Made by a program: the position numbers and the translations under genes. Positions 16,040 to 24,561 of a stretch of 64,000 nucleotides of DNA are shown in pieces. Under the pieces are notes generated by a model that ran no database searches, was not told the origin of the DNA, and saw nothing but the letters and a program-made list of their open reading frames with translations. Position 1 is the stretch's first letter, and every line of letters starts with the position of its first letter. This DNA comes from an uncultured Oscillospiraceae bacterium (GTDB taxonomy: Bacteria; Bacillota; Clostridia; Oscillospirales; Oscillospiraceae). The DNA is taken from positions 1 to 64,000 of the forward strand of contig CAKTMF010000007.1 in NCBI GenBank assembly GCA_934573855.1. The letters run 5' to 3'.

Positions 16040-16740
16040 GTCTTTTCTCCGGTGTCCTGTGCGTTGGAGGTATCCGCCGCCGGTGCTTCGGCCGGAGCGG
16101 GCGCGGCGTCCGCAGACGCGGCGGGGGCCTCATCGGCCCTTGCGGGAGGGATTACCACGGGGTCGGCGATCTTGGGAAGATCGGCTGCGAGGGGGTCGCT
16201 GAGCCTTATCCTGCGCAGGGCGAGCGCCGTGCATAAAAGCGCCGTCAGCGCGCACAGCAGCGCCAGCTCCCGGAGGACGGTCTGCGCCGGGGCTGTGCTG
16301 AGCGAGGCGATAAGCTCCCTGTCGCGGACGAAGAGAACGTACGCTATCAGCAGCGCGTACAGCGCCGCGCCGGCGAGCTTTGTCCGTATGCGGCCGAAGG
16401 CCGTGGCAAAATATACCGCCGCCGCGAGCAGTGCGAGCAGGATCGAGACCATGGCCCGCGCCCATGAGGCGTAGGCGACGGCCTCGGCTATAAAGCACAC
16501 CGCGCCCAGCGCGACCGGCAGAAAGCTTGCCCAGAAGGCGGCCCTGCCCAGCGTGAGCAGCAGCGCCGCGAAGAGCAGGGCGCAGCACACGGGCAGCACT
16601 GTGCCGACGTAGAGGAACACGCGGTCCTCCCACGCGCCCCAGCCGCCGATGAGCCGCAGCACCGCCGCGATGACCATGAGTATGGCGGCGGTCTGGGTGA
16701 GGAAGCCCCTCGGCTCCGCGTAGAATTTGAATTTCTTCAT
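16036..16740 (-). CDS. Unrecognised multi-pass membrane protein with Ala/Pro-rich tail
   Basis: 234 residues from ATG 16740, which has GGGGGTG six bases upstream; GTG 16749 in the same frame is an alternative start. Six hydrophobic helices occupy about 15-175, then a low-complexity tail rich in Ala, Pro, Asp and Glu runs to the end. I do not recognise a family. Its stop overlaps the start of the LRR protein (4 bp), so the two are co-translated and probably act together at the membrane, perhaps as an anchor or partner for the LRR receptor. Confidence 0.65.
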   Translation of the reverse strand: MKKFKFYAEPRGFLTQTAAILMVIAAVLRLIGGWGAWEDRVFLYVGTVLPVCCALLFAALLLTLGRAAFWASFLPVALGAVCFIAEAVAYASWARAMVSILLALLAAAVYFATAFGRIRTKLAGAALYALLIAYVLFVRDRELIASLSTAPAQTVLRELALLCALTALLCTALALRRIRLSDPLAADLPKIADPVVIPPARADEAPAASADAAPAPAEAPAADTSNAQDTGEKT

Positions 16741-16770
16741 GCTCGTCACCCCCGTCGGAGGCGGCAGCGC

Positions 16771-18000
16771 TCACGCCCAGCCGCCGTTTTTGAAGATCTC
16801 GACCTCTCTTCCGTCGGCGGTCACGCCGGTGATGCAGAGGTCGGCGCTGCCTATCATGAAGTCCTCGTGTATCATGGAGTCGTTCACGCCCAGCGCACGC
16901 GCCTCGTCGAGAGTGTATTTTTCATAGTCTCTGAGACAGTTGGTGAAGCCCATGCCGAGCGCCATGTGGCAGGCGGCGTTTTCGTCGAAGAGCGTGTCGT
17001 AGAAAAGTATCCCGCTCTCGCGGATGGGGCTGTTGTACGGCACGAGCGCGCACTCGCCCAGCATGGAGGCGCCCTCGTCCATCTGGACCATGAGCTTGAG
17101 AGCCTCCTCGTTCTTTTCCGCGTGAACCTCGCTCACACGGCCGTTTTCAAAGCGTATGCTGAAATTCTCGATGAGGACGCCGCGGTAGGAGAGGGGCCTC
17201 GTGGCGTACAGCACGCCCTCCGCGTCGCCGCGCCGGGGAGAGGTAAAGACCTCCTCGGAGGGGATATTGGGGTTATAGTGCAGGTCCGTGCCGGGCAGAA
17301 CCTCGTCGCCACCCATGAAAACGCCCTCGGGCATGAGGCCGACGGAGAAGTCGGTGCCGGTGGACTCGCTCCTATATATGAGGCGGCGCAGGCCGAGAGA
17401 ATTCAGATACTCGCAGCGGCGGCGCAGATCGTCGTCATGCTCGCGCCATGCCTCGACGCCGTTCCCGTCGAGTGCGCGGGAGCAGCGCAGTATGGCCTCC
17501 CACAGCTTCTCCACGGCCTCGCCGTCGGAAAGACCGGGGAACACCTTCCGCGCCCATTTGAGTCCGGGGACGGCCGCGATACACCACTGGTACTTGTTCT
17601 CCATGGCGTCGCTGTAGGGCTTGGTTATCCTGTATTTTGCCTGCTTCGCGCGCGCCCACTTCTCCTGATCTATGCCGGCGAGACCGTCCGGGTCCTCGGA
17701 ATCGAGGTAGACGAAGGCGGGGAGCGTCTCGCTGCGGTGGCGCATTTTGCTCTCCTCATAGCCGGGGACGGCCCCGAGAGTGTCGTCGTCCTGGTATTTC
17801 ACATGAAGGCGCGTCTCGGCTTGCCAGTTCCATTCGAGCGTCACCTTGCCGGCTCCGGCAAGATAAAGCTCCTCGATGAGCATTTCAACGAAATCGAGCT
17901 GCTCGGGCGCGGTGCGGAGTATGCACTCCTGCCCCTTCTGCACGTTGACGCCGGAGACGGCGATGAGCTTTGCATAGCTGCGAAGTATGCTTTCGTCCAT
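16771..18000 (-). CDS. M29-family aminopeptidase (AmpS/AmpT type)
   Basis: 409 residues, the normal size for M29 metallopeptidases, which remove N-terminal residues from peptides with two metal ions in a cytosolic dimer. Family segments are clear: PEGVFMGGDEVLPGTDLHYN, NIPSEEVFTSP, MLGECALVPYNSPI, FDENAACHMALGMGF and MIHEDFMIGSADLCI. The conserved Glu, His and Asp residues in these segments are the metal ligands. ATG 18000 follows AAGGAG at 9 bases. The longer open frame to 18117 has no ribosome site and overlaps the promoter. It has its own promoter (18035-18063). Confidence 0.92.
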   Translation of the reverse strand: MDESILRSYAKLIAVSGVNVQKGQECILRTAPEQLDFVEMLIEELYLAGAGKVTLEWNWQAETRLHVKYQDDDTLGAVPGYEESKMRHRSETLPAFVYLDSEDPDGLAGIDQEKWARAKQAKYRITKPYSDAMENKYQWCIAAVPGLKWARKVFPGLSDGEAVEKLWEAILRCSRALDGNGVEAWREHDDDLRRRCEYLNSLGLRRLIYRSESTGTDFSVGLMPEGVFMGGDEVLPGTDLHYNPNIPSEEVFTSPRRGDAEGVLYATRPLSYRGVLIENFSIRFENGRVSEVHAEKNEEALKLMVQMDEGASMLGECALVPYNSPIRESGILFYDTLFDENAACHMALGMGFTNCLRDYEKYTLDEARALGVNDSMIHEDFMIGSADLCITGVTADGREVEIFKNGGWA

Positions 18001-18034
18001 GTTCGCGTACCTTCTCCTTACAATTTTACAGATC

Positions 18035-18063
18035 ATTATAGCATAGCCGTTTCCAAAATTCAA
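18035..18063 (-). promoter_or_regulatory. Promoter of the aminopeptidase gene
   Basis: On the minus strand, TTGAAT (18058-18063), 17 bp, TATAAT (18035-18040), about 35 bases before the ATG at 18000. Confidence 0.65.
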
Positions 18064-18266
18064 TGCCGGCGGAGGGACGCGGGGATGGGAAGCATAAAAT
18101 TTCGGTGAAAGACACAAATTTATCCATACAAGTCCGTGAAATGTTACAAATACTGCAATTTACACATAATTCACTTCTATTTTCATGGGGCATGTGCTAT
18201 AATATGCACAACAGGAGGACAAGACCTCGCTGTTGGCAACCACACGATTTGAAAGGAGTTGGCAGT

Positions 18267-18815
18267 ATGAAGTTCACTTTCACAGAAAAAAAGATGGAAT
18301 CGTCGGAGGAGCTGAGAGCCTATTCGATACGCAAGATCAGCAAGCTGGACAGATTTTTCAAGTCCGAGGCTGACGCGTATGTCACGTTCAGCATTGAACG
18401 CGGACGCTTCCTCGCCGAGATAACCATCCACAACAACGGTCTTTACTACCGTGCGAGCGAACTTACCAACGACATGTACGCCTCCGTGGATTCCGGCGTC
18501 GCCGCGATAGAGCGCCAGATCCGCCGGAACAAGACCCGTCTCGGAAAGCGTCTGAGAGAGGGCGCGCTGGAGCGCGAGCCGGCCCCCGCGTACATGAGCG
18601 CAGAGGACGAGTCTGACGAGGAGTTCAAGATCGTCCGCAGCAAACGCTTCTCCATCAAGCCCATGTCTCCCGAGGAGGCCATTTTGCAGATGAACCTGCT
18701 CGATCACGAGTTCTTCGTGTTCCGGAACATGGACGCGGACGACGCGGTCTCCGTGGTGTACAGGCGCAAGCAGGGCGGCTACGGACTTATCTGCGACGAC
18801 GGCGAAAACGACTGA
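18267..18815 (+). CDS. hpf: Ribosome hibernation promoting factor, long form
   Basis: 182 residues: an N-terminal RaiA-like ribosome-binding domain (about 1-95, MKFTFTEKKMESSEELRAYS, KISKLDRFF, IHNNGLYYRASELTNDMYAS), an acidic linker, and the C-terminal dimerisation domain (FSIKPMSPEEAILQMNLLDH, FFVFRNMDADDAVSVVYRRK). This long form pairs two 70S ribosomes into inactive 100S particles in stationary phase. ATG 18267 follows AAAGGAG. An extended -10 (TGCTATAAT, 18195-18203) lies about 65 bp upstream with no good -35, suggesting a promoter tuned by other factors. Confidence 0.93.
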   Translation: MKFTFTEKKMESSEELRAYSIRKISKLDRFFKSEADAYVTFSIERGRFLAEITIHNNGLYYRASELTNDMYASVDSGVAAIERQIRRNKTRLGKRLREGALEREPAPAYMSAEDESDEEFKIVRSKRFSIKPMSPEEAILQMNLLDHEFFVFRNMDADDAVSVVYRRKQGGYGLICDDGEND

Positions 18816-18848
18816 CGTCCGATATATAACGGCATATATGCACAATAA

Positions 18849-18880
18849 CGGCCGGGGTGCTTCAGTAAGCACCCCGGCCG
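18849..18880. terminator. Terminator between hpf and the convergent membrane-protein gene
   Basis: A 14-bp stem (18849-18862 with 18867-18880), CAGT loop, then TTTCG. It lies between two converging genes and can serve both. Confidence 0.75.
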
Positions 18881-18899
18881 TTTCGTTCAACTCGGTGTC

Positions 18900-20408
18900 T
18901 CAGCCGAAATCGAGGCCGAATTTTTCGTTGTATTCCTGACTCGGGACGATGATAAGCTCTATCTCGCGGCTGATGAGGCCGTGCTTGTACAGTGAGTCCG
19001 CAAGGCGCTTGCCCATGTAGGTGGCCTGCGGCCAGTTGTCGGACGTACCCACGTCCGAGACGTATATCTCCGCCGTGAGAAGTCCGGCCCGGTCCGCCGC
19101 GATGACCTGCTCAAGCACGTCACGGCTCATGTCCGCGACCTTTTCGTGCGAGGTAAAGATCATGTTCGATTCGGCAAAGGTGGCCGAGGAGGTGTTCACC
19201 GCGCTGAGCAGCACCACGATCATCAGCGGCACCAGCACCCTGACCCGGCCGAAGCGCCGCAGCACATACGCGCCGCACAGCGTTATGAGCAGCACGGGGA
19301 AGAAGGTCATACCGAAGATGAGGTCGGCGCGGTAGGGGTCGATGTACTTGGGGTCGGTCTTTGCGGCGAGGATGATGATGAGGGCGCTGACTATCGCGCC
19401 GGAGAGGATGAGGGTGAGGAACAGCCCTTTTGCCTCACCGTAGGCAGCGCCGGTCTTTTTCGCGGAGAGGTACGCGATGAGCGCCGTCACCGCAAGCCCC
19501 GCGGCCAGCAGCAGGAAGATGGGACTCATGCTCTTTATCACATCCACGGCCCGCCCGGCGGAGACGGCGAGCAGCGCGCCGAGGCTCTTCTCTCCGTCAA
19601 AGCTCGCGGCCCTGCCGCCGAGAAGCTCGAATACGGCGGACACGCACCACATGAGGAAAATGCCGAGACTCACGGCTCTCTCCCGGATGAGCGAAAGAAC
19701 GCCGCGCTTCTCCCGTATGCACTCGATGAGCGCGAAGAGCAGCACGCAGCCCGCGTAGGTGGCGAGGATGACGCTCGCGAAGAGGTTCGAGAACACCGCG
19801 AGATAGCACAAAAGCAGCAGCACGCCCTTTTTGAGCGTCCCGCCCTCGCGCAGATACGCGTCCGGGCCGCTGCCGGAGAGAAAGTACATCAGCAGCGAGC
19901 AGTTGAGCAGCGCGGGGATTGTGTAGTAGAAATAGCACGTCACGTTGCACGAGCGGAGCATGTAGGAGTTGCCGCTGCTCTTCGTGCGGAAGATGAGAAA
20001 GTGGAAGATAAGGAAGAGCGCCGCGGCAGGCAGGCTCCACACGCGCTCAAGCCCGATCCTCCGCTCAAGAAGGCGCAGGAGGCACCATGTATATCCCGTG
20101 ATGAACAGCGACAGCACCAGCGCGTATACCAGCGAGAGCGCGCGGATGTAGTCGTGCATCAGCGGCAGCAGCGCGAACACAGCGAAATTGCTGCACCCGG
20201 ACATCAGCAGCTCCGGCAGTATGCGCGAGGGGTTCCAGTATCTCGCCGAGGGCAGCGCCATGCGCGAGTAGGAGACATACGTCCAGTCGTCCGCGTCGAG
20301 TATCACGAGAGGATGGATGTTGTAAAAGAACACGAACATAAAGACGAACACCGCGGCCAAAAAGCCCAGCGTCAGGCGTCTTTCACGCGTTGAAGCCATA
20401 TTTTCCAT
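18900..20408 (-). CDS. Multi-pass membrane protein resembling GT-C glycosyltransferases
   Basis: 502 residues from ATG 20408, which has CGGAGCGG six bases upstream. An upstream in-frame ATG at 20432 lies only a few bases after the predicted start of transcription (TATAAT at 20445-20450 on the complement) and has no ribosome site. There are about eleven membrane helices. Early in the first external loop is an acidic motif, LDADDWTYVSYSR, placed where GT-C lipid-linked sugar transferases carry catalytic Asp residues. The C-terminal 75 residues after the last helix are soluble. I can say only that it resembles polytopic glycosyltransferase-like proteins; donor and acceptor are unknown. Confidence 0.6.
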   Translation of the reverse strand: MENMASTRERRLTLGFLAAVFVFMFVFFYNIHPLVILDADDWTYVSYSRMALPSARYWNPSRILPELLMSGCSNFAVFALLPLMHDYIRALSLVYALVLSLFITGYTWCLLRLLERRIGLERVWSLPAAALFLIFHFLIFRTKSSGNSYMLRSCNVTCYFYYTIPALLNCSLLMYFLSGSGPDAYLREGGTLKKGVLLLLCYLAVFSNLFASVILATYAGCVLLFALIECIREKRGVLSLIRERAVSLGIFLMWCVSAVFELLGGRAASFDGEKSLGALLAVSAGRAVDVIKSMSPIFLLLAAGLAVTALIAYLSAKKTGAAYGEAKGLFLTLILSGAIVSALIIILAAKTDPKYIDPYRADLIFGMTFFPVLLITLCGAYVLRRFGRVRVLVPLMIVVLLSAVNTSSATFAESNMIFTSHEKVADMSRDVLEQVIAADRAGLLTAEIYVSDVGTSDNWPQATYMGKRLADSLYKHGLISREIELIIVPSQEYNEKFGLDFG

Positions 20409-20483
20409 ATCAAACCGCTCCGAAAGGTCCATTTTTGTACAGGTATTATACCACGATCACCGCGCCGGTGTAAAGCGCGGGGA

Positions 20484-21134
20484 TCAGCCCAGCAGGACTT
20501 TTCCAAGCTCCGCCGGGGTGCGGACGATGAGCGACGCGCCGGACTCGGCAAGCTGCGCCTCGCTGCGAAAGCCCCAGCTCACCGATATGCAGTCAAGCCC
20601 CGCGTTCTTCGCCGTGGCGACGTCCACCTCAGAATCGCCGATGTAAACGCACTCGGACTTCTCAAGCCCCATGGCCGCGACGGCCGCGTTCACCGTGTCG
20701 GGGCAGGGCTTGCGGCGCACGGCGGGGCTTTCGCCCACGGCGGAGACGAACAGGCCGCCGAAGAAGGCGTCCGCCAGCTCGCGCACGGTCTGGTCGGGCT
20801 TGTTCGACACCACCGCGAGGGAGACGCCCGCCGCCTTCAGCGCGGCGAGAAGCTCCGGTATGCCGGCGTAGGGCGCGGTGGAAATGCTGCTGTGGTCGTT
20901 ATAATAGCGCTTGTACCACTCCAGCAACTCCGCAGTCAGCGCGGGGGCGGTGCCGGGAGGCACGGCGCGCTCGATGAGCCTTGCCGCGCCGTTGCCGACG
21001 AAGACGCGAGTATCGTCAAGACCTATCTCCGGCAGGGAGAAATGCCGCAGCGCGGCGTTTACCGAGCTGTGCATGTCCTCAAGAGTGTCGAGTATAGTCC
21101 CGTCCATATCGAAAAGAGCCGCTTTGTATTTCAT
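20484..21134 (-). CDS. gph: HAD-superfamily phosphatase, phosphoglycolate phosphatase-like
   Basis: 216 residues. All four HAD motifs are present: FDMDGTILDT (nucleophile Asp and acid Asp) near residue 8, VVSNKP in the middle, a Lys in RRKPCPDT, and YIGDSEVDVATAKNAG. A helical cap lies between motifs I and II. Proteins of this size and cap type usually hydrolyse 2-phosphoglycolate formed during DNA repair, but related HADs act on other phosphates. ATG 21134 is preceded by AAGGAGG. It is divergent from the lipoprotein gene on its right. Confidence 0.82.
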   Translation of the reverse strand: MKYKAALFDMDGTILDTLEDMHSSVNAALRHFSLPEIGLDDTRVFVGNGAARLIERAVPPGTAPALTAELLEWYKRYYNDHSSISTAPYAGIPELLAALKAAGVSLAVVSNKPDQTVRELADAFFGGLFVSAVGESPAVRRKPCPDTVNAAVAAMGLEKSECVYIGDSEVDVATAKNAGLDCISVSWGFRSEAQLAESGASLIVRTPAELGKVLLG

Positions 21135-21179
21135 GCGTCATCCTCCTTTTTCCACGATAATACCACGGCGGCGCGCCTC

Positions 21180-21208
21180 TTGCAATATATCAGCCGATGT
21201 GATATAGA
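21180..21208 (+). promoter_or_regulatory. Promoter of the lipoprotein gene
   Basis: TTGCAA (21180-21185), 17 bp, TATAGA (21203-21208), about 35 bp before the ATG at 21243. Confidence 0.55.
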
Positions 21209-21242
21209 ATATGGTATGAACAAGTGTTTTTCGGTGGATGCT

Positions 21243-22322
21243 ATGAAAAAGATACTTATCGCCCTGACGGCGCTCGTGATGTGCGTCTCACTGTGCGCCT
21301 GCGCGCAGCGGGAGACGGAGGAGCCGGCCACCGACGCGGTATCACTCTGGTGTACGGCGGATTCCCCCGAGGCGCGGGCGCTGGGCGCGCTGACAGATGA
21401 ATATAACGCCCTGCCGGACAGGGCGGCGACGGTGTCGCTGAAGCTTTTCCCGTCCGAGTCCGCGATGGCCGAGGCGTTCAACTCCCTGCGCCCGGACCTG
21501 CTGGCGTGTACCTACGACAGGGCGTCGAGCCTTGCCGCCGGGGGGCAGCTCTCGGCCGTGCCGGGGCTTGAGGAGACGCTCGGCGAGAAGCTCAACGGCG
21601 GCCTTGCGGCCTATGCCGGCGGGAGCTTTATCCCGGTCGGAGGGGAGGCGCCGCTGCTGCTGTGCGCCCCGGGCGCGCCGGTCCCCGAGACTCCGGAGAA
21701 GCTTGCCGGGGCGGCGGCGGACGCGGAGGGGCGGAGCCTCGCCGTGACACAGTGGGCGGATATATTCGCCGCGGCGGCCTGCGCGAGCGGGGAGGAGTTT
21801 TACTGCGAGCTTGAGCGGGACGCGGGAAACGGGAGCTTTGCGGAGCTGTATAATCTCTTCGCGGAGCTTGCCTACGACGGGAAGATGAGCTTTTCCCCGC
21901 GCGCGGCGGAGCTTGCGGCGGCGGGAGAGCTTCGGTACGCGCTCGTCTCCTCGTCGGAGCTGAGCGGCGTGGATATCGAGGGCTGCACGCTGTGCGCCAT
22001 GCCGGACATGTACGGGGATAAGAGCCAGTTCATGTCCTCGGTCTGGGGCGTCGCCGTCACCGGCGGAACGGGAAAGAGCGCGCGCGGCGCGGCGGACTTT
22101 ACGGCGTGGCTCCTTGACGGGTCGCGGCTGGGGGACGCGGCGCTCGGGTGCGGACTTATGCCCGCCGCGGCCTGCACCGACCGCTCCACGGCGCTGTGCG
22201 CCGCGCTTTTTGACATATCGCGCACTCACCGCCTCTATACGGCGGAGGCGGGAAGCCCGTACTACGCGCTGCGGCACGGCTTCAACGAGGAGGTCACTGC
22301 GGCGATGGAACGTCTCTATTGA
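21243..22322 (+). CDS. Predicted extracellular solute-binding-type lipoprotein
   Basis: 359 residues with a lipoprotein signal peptide (MKKILIALTALVMCVSLCAC; acylated Cys20). The body looks like an ABC-type (type 1, sugar/peptide class) substrate-binding protein: VSLWCTADSPEARALGALTD, then a segment ending QWADIFAAAACASGEEFYC and FMSSVWGVAVTGGTGKSARG. No permease or ATPase gene lies nearby, so it is an orphan. It is very rich in Ala and Gly. Initiation at 21243 has GGTGG five bases upstream; the open frame to 20892 crosses the divergent gene. Function assignment is by overall shape, not by a strong motif. Confidence 0.6.
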   Translation: MKKILIALTALVMCVSLCACAQRETEEPATDAVSLWCTADSPEARALGALTDEYNALPDRAATVSLKLFPSESAMAEAFNSLRPDLLACTYDRASSLAAGGQLSAVPGLEETLGEKLNGGLAAYAGGSFIPVGGEAPLLLCAPGAPVPETPEKLAGAAADAEGRSLAVTQWADIFAAAACASGEEFYCELERDAGNGSFAELYNLFAELAYDGKMSFSPRAAELAAAGELRYALVSSSELSGVDIEGCTLCAMPDMYGDKSQFMSSVWGVAVTGGTGKSARGAADFTAWLLDGSRLGDAALGCGLMPAAACTDRSTALCAALFDISRTHRLYTAEAGSPYYALRHGFNEEVTAAMERLY

Positions 22323-22381
22323 ATTATCCCGAGATGTGTGTTACTATAACAGCCAGAAAATATGTTTCGAGGTGCTGATAA

Positions 22382-23050
22382 ATGGAAGGCTTTCGTGTTC
22401 TTGAAATAAAAAAGAGCGTATTTGAAAACAACGACCGTGAGGCGGACAGCCTACGTCAGGAGCTTAAAAAGGACAGGGTGTTCCTGCTCAATCTCATGTC
22501 CTCTCCCGGCTCGGGCAAGACCACCACGCTCCGTCAGACCATCGCCGCGCTCAGGGACGAGTTCCGTATCGGCGTTATGGAGGCCGACATCGACTCCGAC
22601 GTCGACGCCGCGACCATCGAAAAGACCGGCGCGAAGGTCATTCAGCTCCACACCGGCGGCATGTGCCACCTTGACGCGGGGATGACCCGTCAGGGACTCG
22701 AGGGGCTGGGCGTGGAGGACGTGGACTTCGCCATTCTCGAAAACGTGGGCAACCTTGTCTGCCCCGCGGAGTTCGACACGGGCGCGTCCAAAAACGCCAT
22801 GATACTCTCCGTTCCCGAGGGCGACGACAAGCCCCTCAAGTACCCGCTGATGTTCTCCGTCTGCGACGTGCTGCTCATAAATAAGATCGACGTTCTGCCG
22901 TATTTCGACTTCGATATCGAGGCATGCAAGAAGTACGTCAAGCGTCTCAACCCCAACATGAAGATAATCCCCATCTCCGCCCGCACCGGCGAGGGCGTCG
23001 CGGAGTGGGCGGACTGGCTCCGCACCGAGATCAAGGCGTGGAACGGGTAA
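22382..23050 (+). CDS. hypB: HypB-type nickel-insertion GTPase
   Basis: 222 residues. The SIMIBI GTPase fold is plain: P-loop SSPGSGKTT near residue 40, MEADIDSDVDAATIEKTGAK, LHTGGMCHLDAGMT, DFAILENVGNLVCPAEFDTG, and the specificity motif NKIDV. HypB hydrolyses GTP to help HypA deliver nickel to [NiFe] hydrogenase; this one lacks the His-rich N-terminal nickel store. No hypA, hydrogenase or urease gene is in the window, so the client is elsewhere or the protein serves another nickel enzyme. ATG 22382 follows GAGG about 7 bases upstream. Confidence 0.9.
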   Translation: MEGFRVLEIKKSVFENNDREADSLRQELKKDRVFLLNLMSSPGSGKTTTLRQTIAALRDEFRIGVMEADIDSDVDAATIEKTGAKVIQLHTGGMCHLDAGMTRQGLEGLGVEDVDFAILENVGNLVCPAEFDTGASKNAMILSVPEGDDKPLKYPLMFSVCDVLLINKIDVLPYFDFDIEACKKYVKRLNPNMKIIPISARTGEGVAEWADWLRTEIKAWNG

Positions 23051-23072
23051 GCCCGAAGCAGGGGACAAAACT

Positions 23073-23098
23073 GCGCCCGCGGCCGATACCGCGGGCGC
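23073..23098 (+). terminator. Hairpin after hypB
   Basis: A 10-bp GC-only stem (23073-23082 with 23089-23098), 6-base loop, no T run. It lies 22 bp after hypB and just before the GNAT gene. Confidence 0.45.
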
Positions 23099-23124
23099 TA
23101 TCCATGAAAGCAGAGGAAAAATGA

Positions 23125-23562
23125 ATGGTACATCTTGAGAGCGTGTCGCCGGATAACTGGAGGAACGGTCTGCGCGTGAACGACAGTCAGCGCGATTTTG
23201 TCGCGGACAGCGACGCTATACTCGCCCGCGCCTACGCGTACCGGGACAGTCGGAGCGAGGCATATTTGATCTATGACGGCGACACGCCGGTGGGGATGTC
23301 GCTCCACTACGATCTTGACGAGCTGGAGGAATACTGCCTCTCGCAGTTTTTCATCGACCGGCGGTATCAGGGCCGCGGCCTCGGGACAGAGGCGGCAAGG
23401 CTGGTCCTGCGCAAAATGGAGGAGGACGGCAGGTTCGACAGAGTCGTGCTGTGCTATGTCGAGGGCGACGAGGCGGCGCGGCGGATGTACGAAAGGATAG
23501 GCTTCACGCACACCGGCGAGCGGGACGAGGACGAGATAATAATGGAGCTGAGACTGAGATGA
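23125..23562 (+). CDS. GNAT-family N-acetyltransferase
   Basis: 145 residues with the GNAT core: CLSQFFIDRRYQGRGLGTEA is the acetyl-CoA binding Q/RxxGxG/A motif, followed by RLVLRKMEEDGRFDRVVLCY and the C-terminal AARRMYERIGFTHTGERDED. The shape is close to spermidine/aminoglycoside-type acetyltransferases of the BltD class, but the substrate cannot be read. ATG 23125 lies behind AGAGGAAAAATGA. It is 74 bp after hypB and separated by a hairpin, so co-transcription is uncertain. Confidence 0.82.
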   Translation: MVHLESVSPDNWRNGLRVNDSQRDFVADSDAILARAYAYRDSRSEAYLIYDGDTPVGMSLHYDLDELEEYCLSQFFIDRRYQGRGLGTEAARLVLRKMEEDGRFDRVVLCYVEGDEAARRMYERIGFTHTGERDEDEIIMELRLR

Positions 23563-23571
23563 TATGGATAG

Positions 23572-23592
23572 CGGGCGGCTGAAAGCCGCCCG
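23572..23592. terminator. Bidirectional terminator between GNAT and coaX
   Basis: A 9-bp stem (23572-23580 with 23584-23592), GAA loop, then TTCTTC, between converging genes. Confidence 0.65.
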
Positions 23593-23601
23593 TTCTTCGT
23601 A

Positions 23602-24372
23602 TCACATGTTCTTTTTATACAGCGACCAGAGGCCCTTGAGGAGAAGCCCGTCGTCGAGGATTATATCACTGCGCTTGCAGTGGGGCATGACGCAGTAGGC
23701 AAGGCCGCCGGTCGCGATTATCCGGCACCGGACGCCAAGCTCACGCTCCATGCGCTCGACCATGCCGTCTATCATCGCCGCGCTGCCGAATACCGCGCCG
23801 GAGAGCATACAGTCGACCGTATTGCTCGACACCGCCCGCTCCGGCGGGGTTATGCCGATGTCCGGCAGGAGGCTCGTACCCGAGGCCAGCGCCCGGTAGG
23901 AGAGCTTTATGCCCGGTATTATCGCGCCGCCGAGGAAGCGCCGCTCCCCGTCGATGGCGGTGATGGTGGTGGCGGTACCCATATCGATGACGATGGCGGG
24001 CAGACCGTAATACTCCGCCGCGGCCACGCCGCCGACGAGCAGGTCCGCGCCCAGCGTCTTGGGGTCGTCGATGGCGATGGTGAGACCGCTGTTCATATCC
24101 GGCGAGACGACCATCGGCTCGAGACCGGTGAGGAGCTTCAGCGCGCGGCACAGCACCCCTGTGAGCGGCCCGACGACGGAGGAAACTATGGCCCCGTCAA
24201 AGCCCTTCGCGTCCTGGGCGCAGAGATCGAGGATGTCCTTTATGCGTATGGCGTACTCCACCTCGGTCTCACCGACCCGGCTCTGAAAGCGGGTGGTGCC
24301 GCGGATGGCGCCGTCCTCTATCCAGCCCATGACTATGTTGGTGTTGCCGACGTCCAGCGCAAGTATCTTCAT
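23602..24372 (-). CDS. coaX: Type III pantothenate kinase
   Basis: 256 residues. CoaX phosphorylates pantothenate, the first step of coenzyme A synthesis, and is insensitive to CoA feedback. Motifs: LALDVGNTNIVMGW (phosphate loop with the catalytic Asp), SSVVGPLTGVL, TLGADLLVGGVAA, IDMGTATTITAID and FLGGAIIPGI. ATG 24372 has GGAGGG seven bases upstream. The 29 further residues open upstream lack a ribosome site. It appears monocistronic. Confidence 0.94.
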   Translation of the reverse strand: MKILALDVGNTNIVMGWIEDGAIRGTTRFQSRVGETEVEYAIRIKDILDLCAQDAKGFDGAIVSSVVGPLTGVLCRALKLLTGLEPMVVSPDMNSGLTIAIDDPKTLGADLLVGGVAAAEYYGLPAIVIDMGTATTITAIDGERRFLGGAIIPGIKLSYRALASGTSLLPDIGITPPERAVSSNTVDCMLSGAVFGSAAMIDGMVERMERELGVRCRIIATGGLAYCVMPHCKRSDIILDDGLLLKGLWSLYKKNM

Positions 24373-24561
24373 GCCGCTGCCCTCCGTAAACGGTAAAACT
24401 TCGCGGATATGGTATATCAAGCCGGGGAATTTGTCAATTATTTCATGCCGCGAATTCACGATTCGCCACCTTACCTACAAAAACCCGTGCATTTTCTGAA
24501 ATATGGCCCACTTTGCGGAAGAAACCGGCAGCTTCTGCGGCTGTGCACTCCACAGAGTGGG

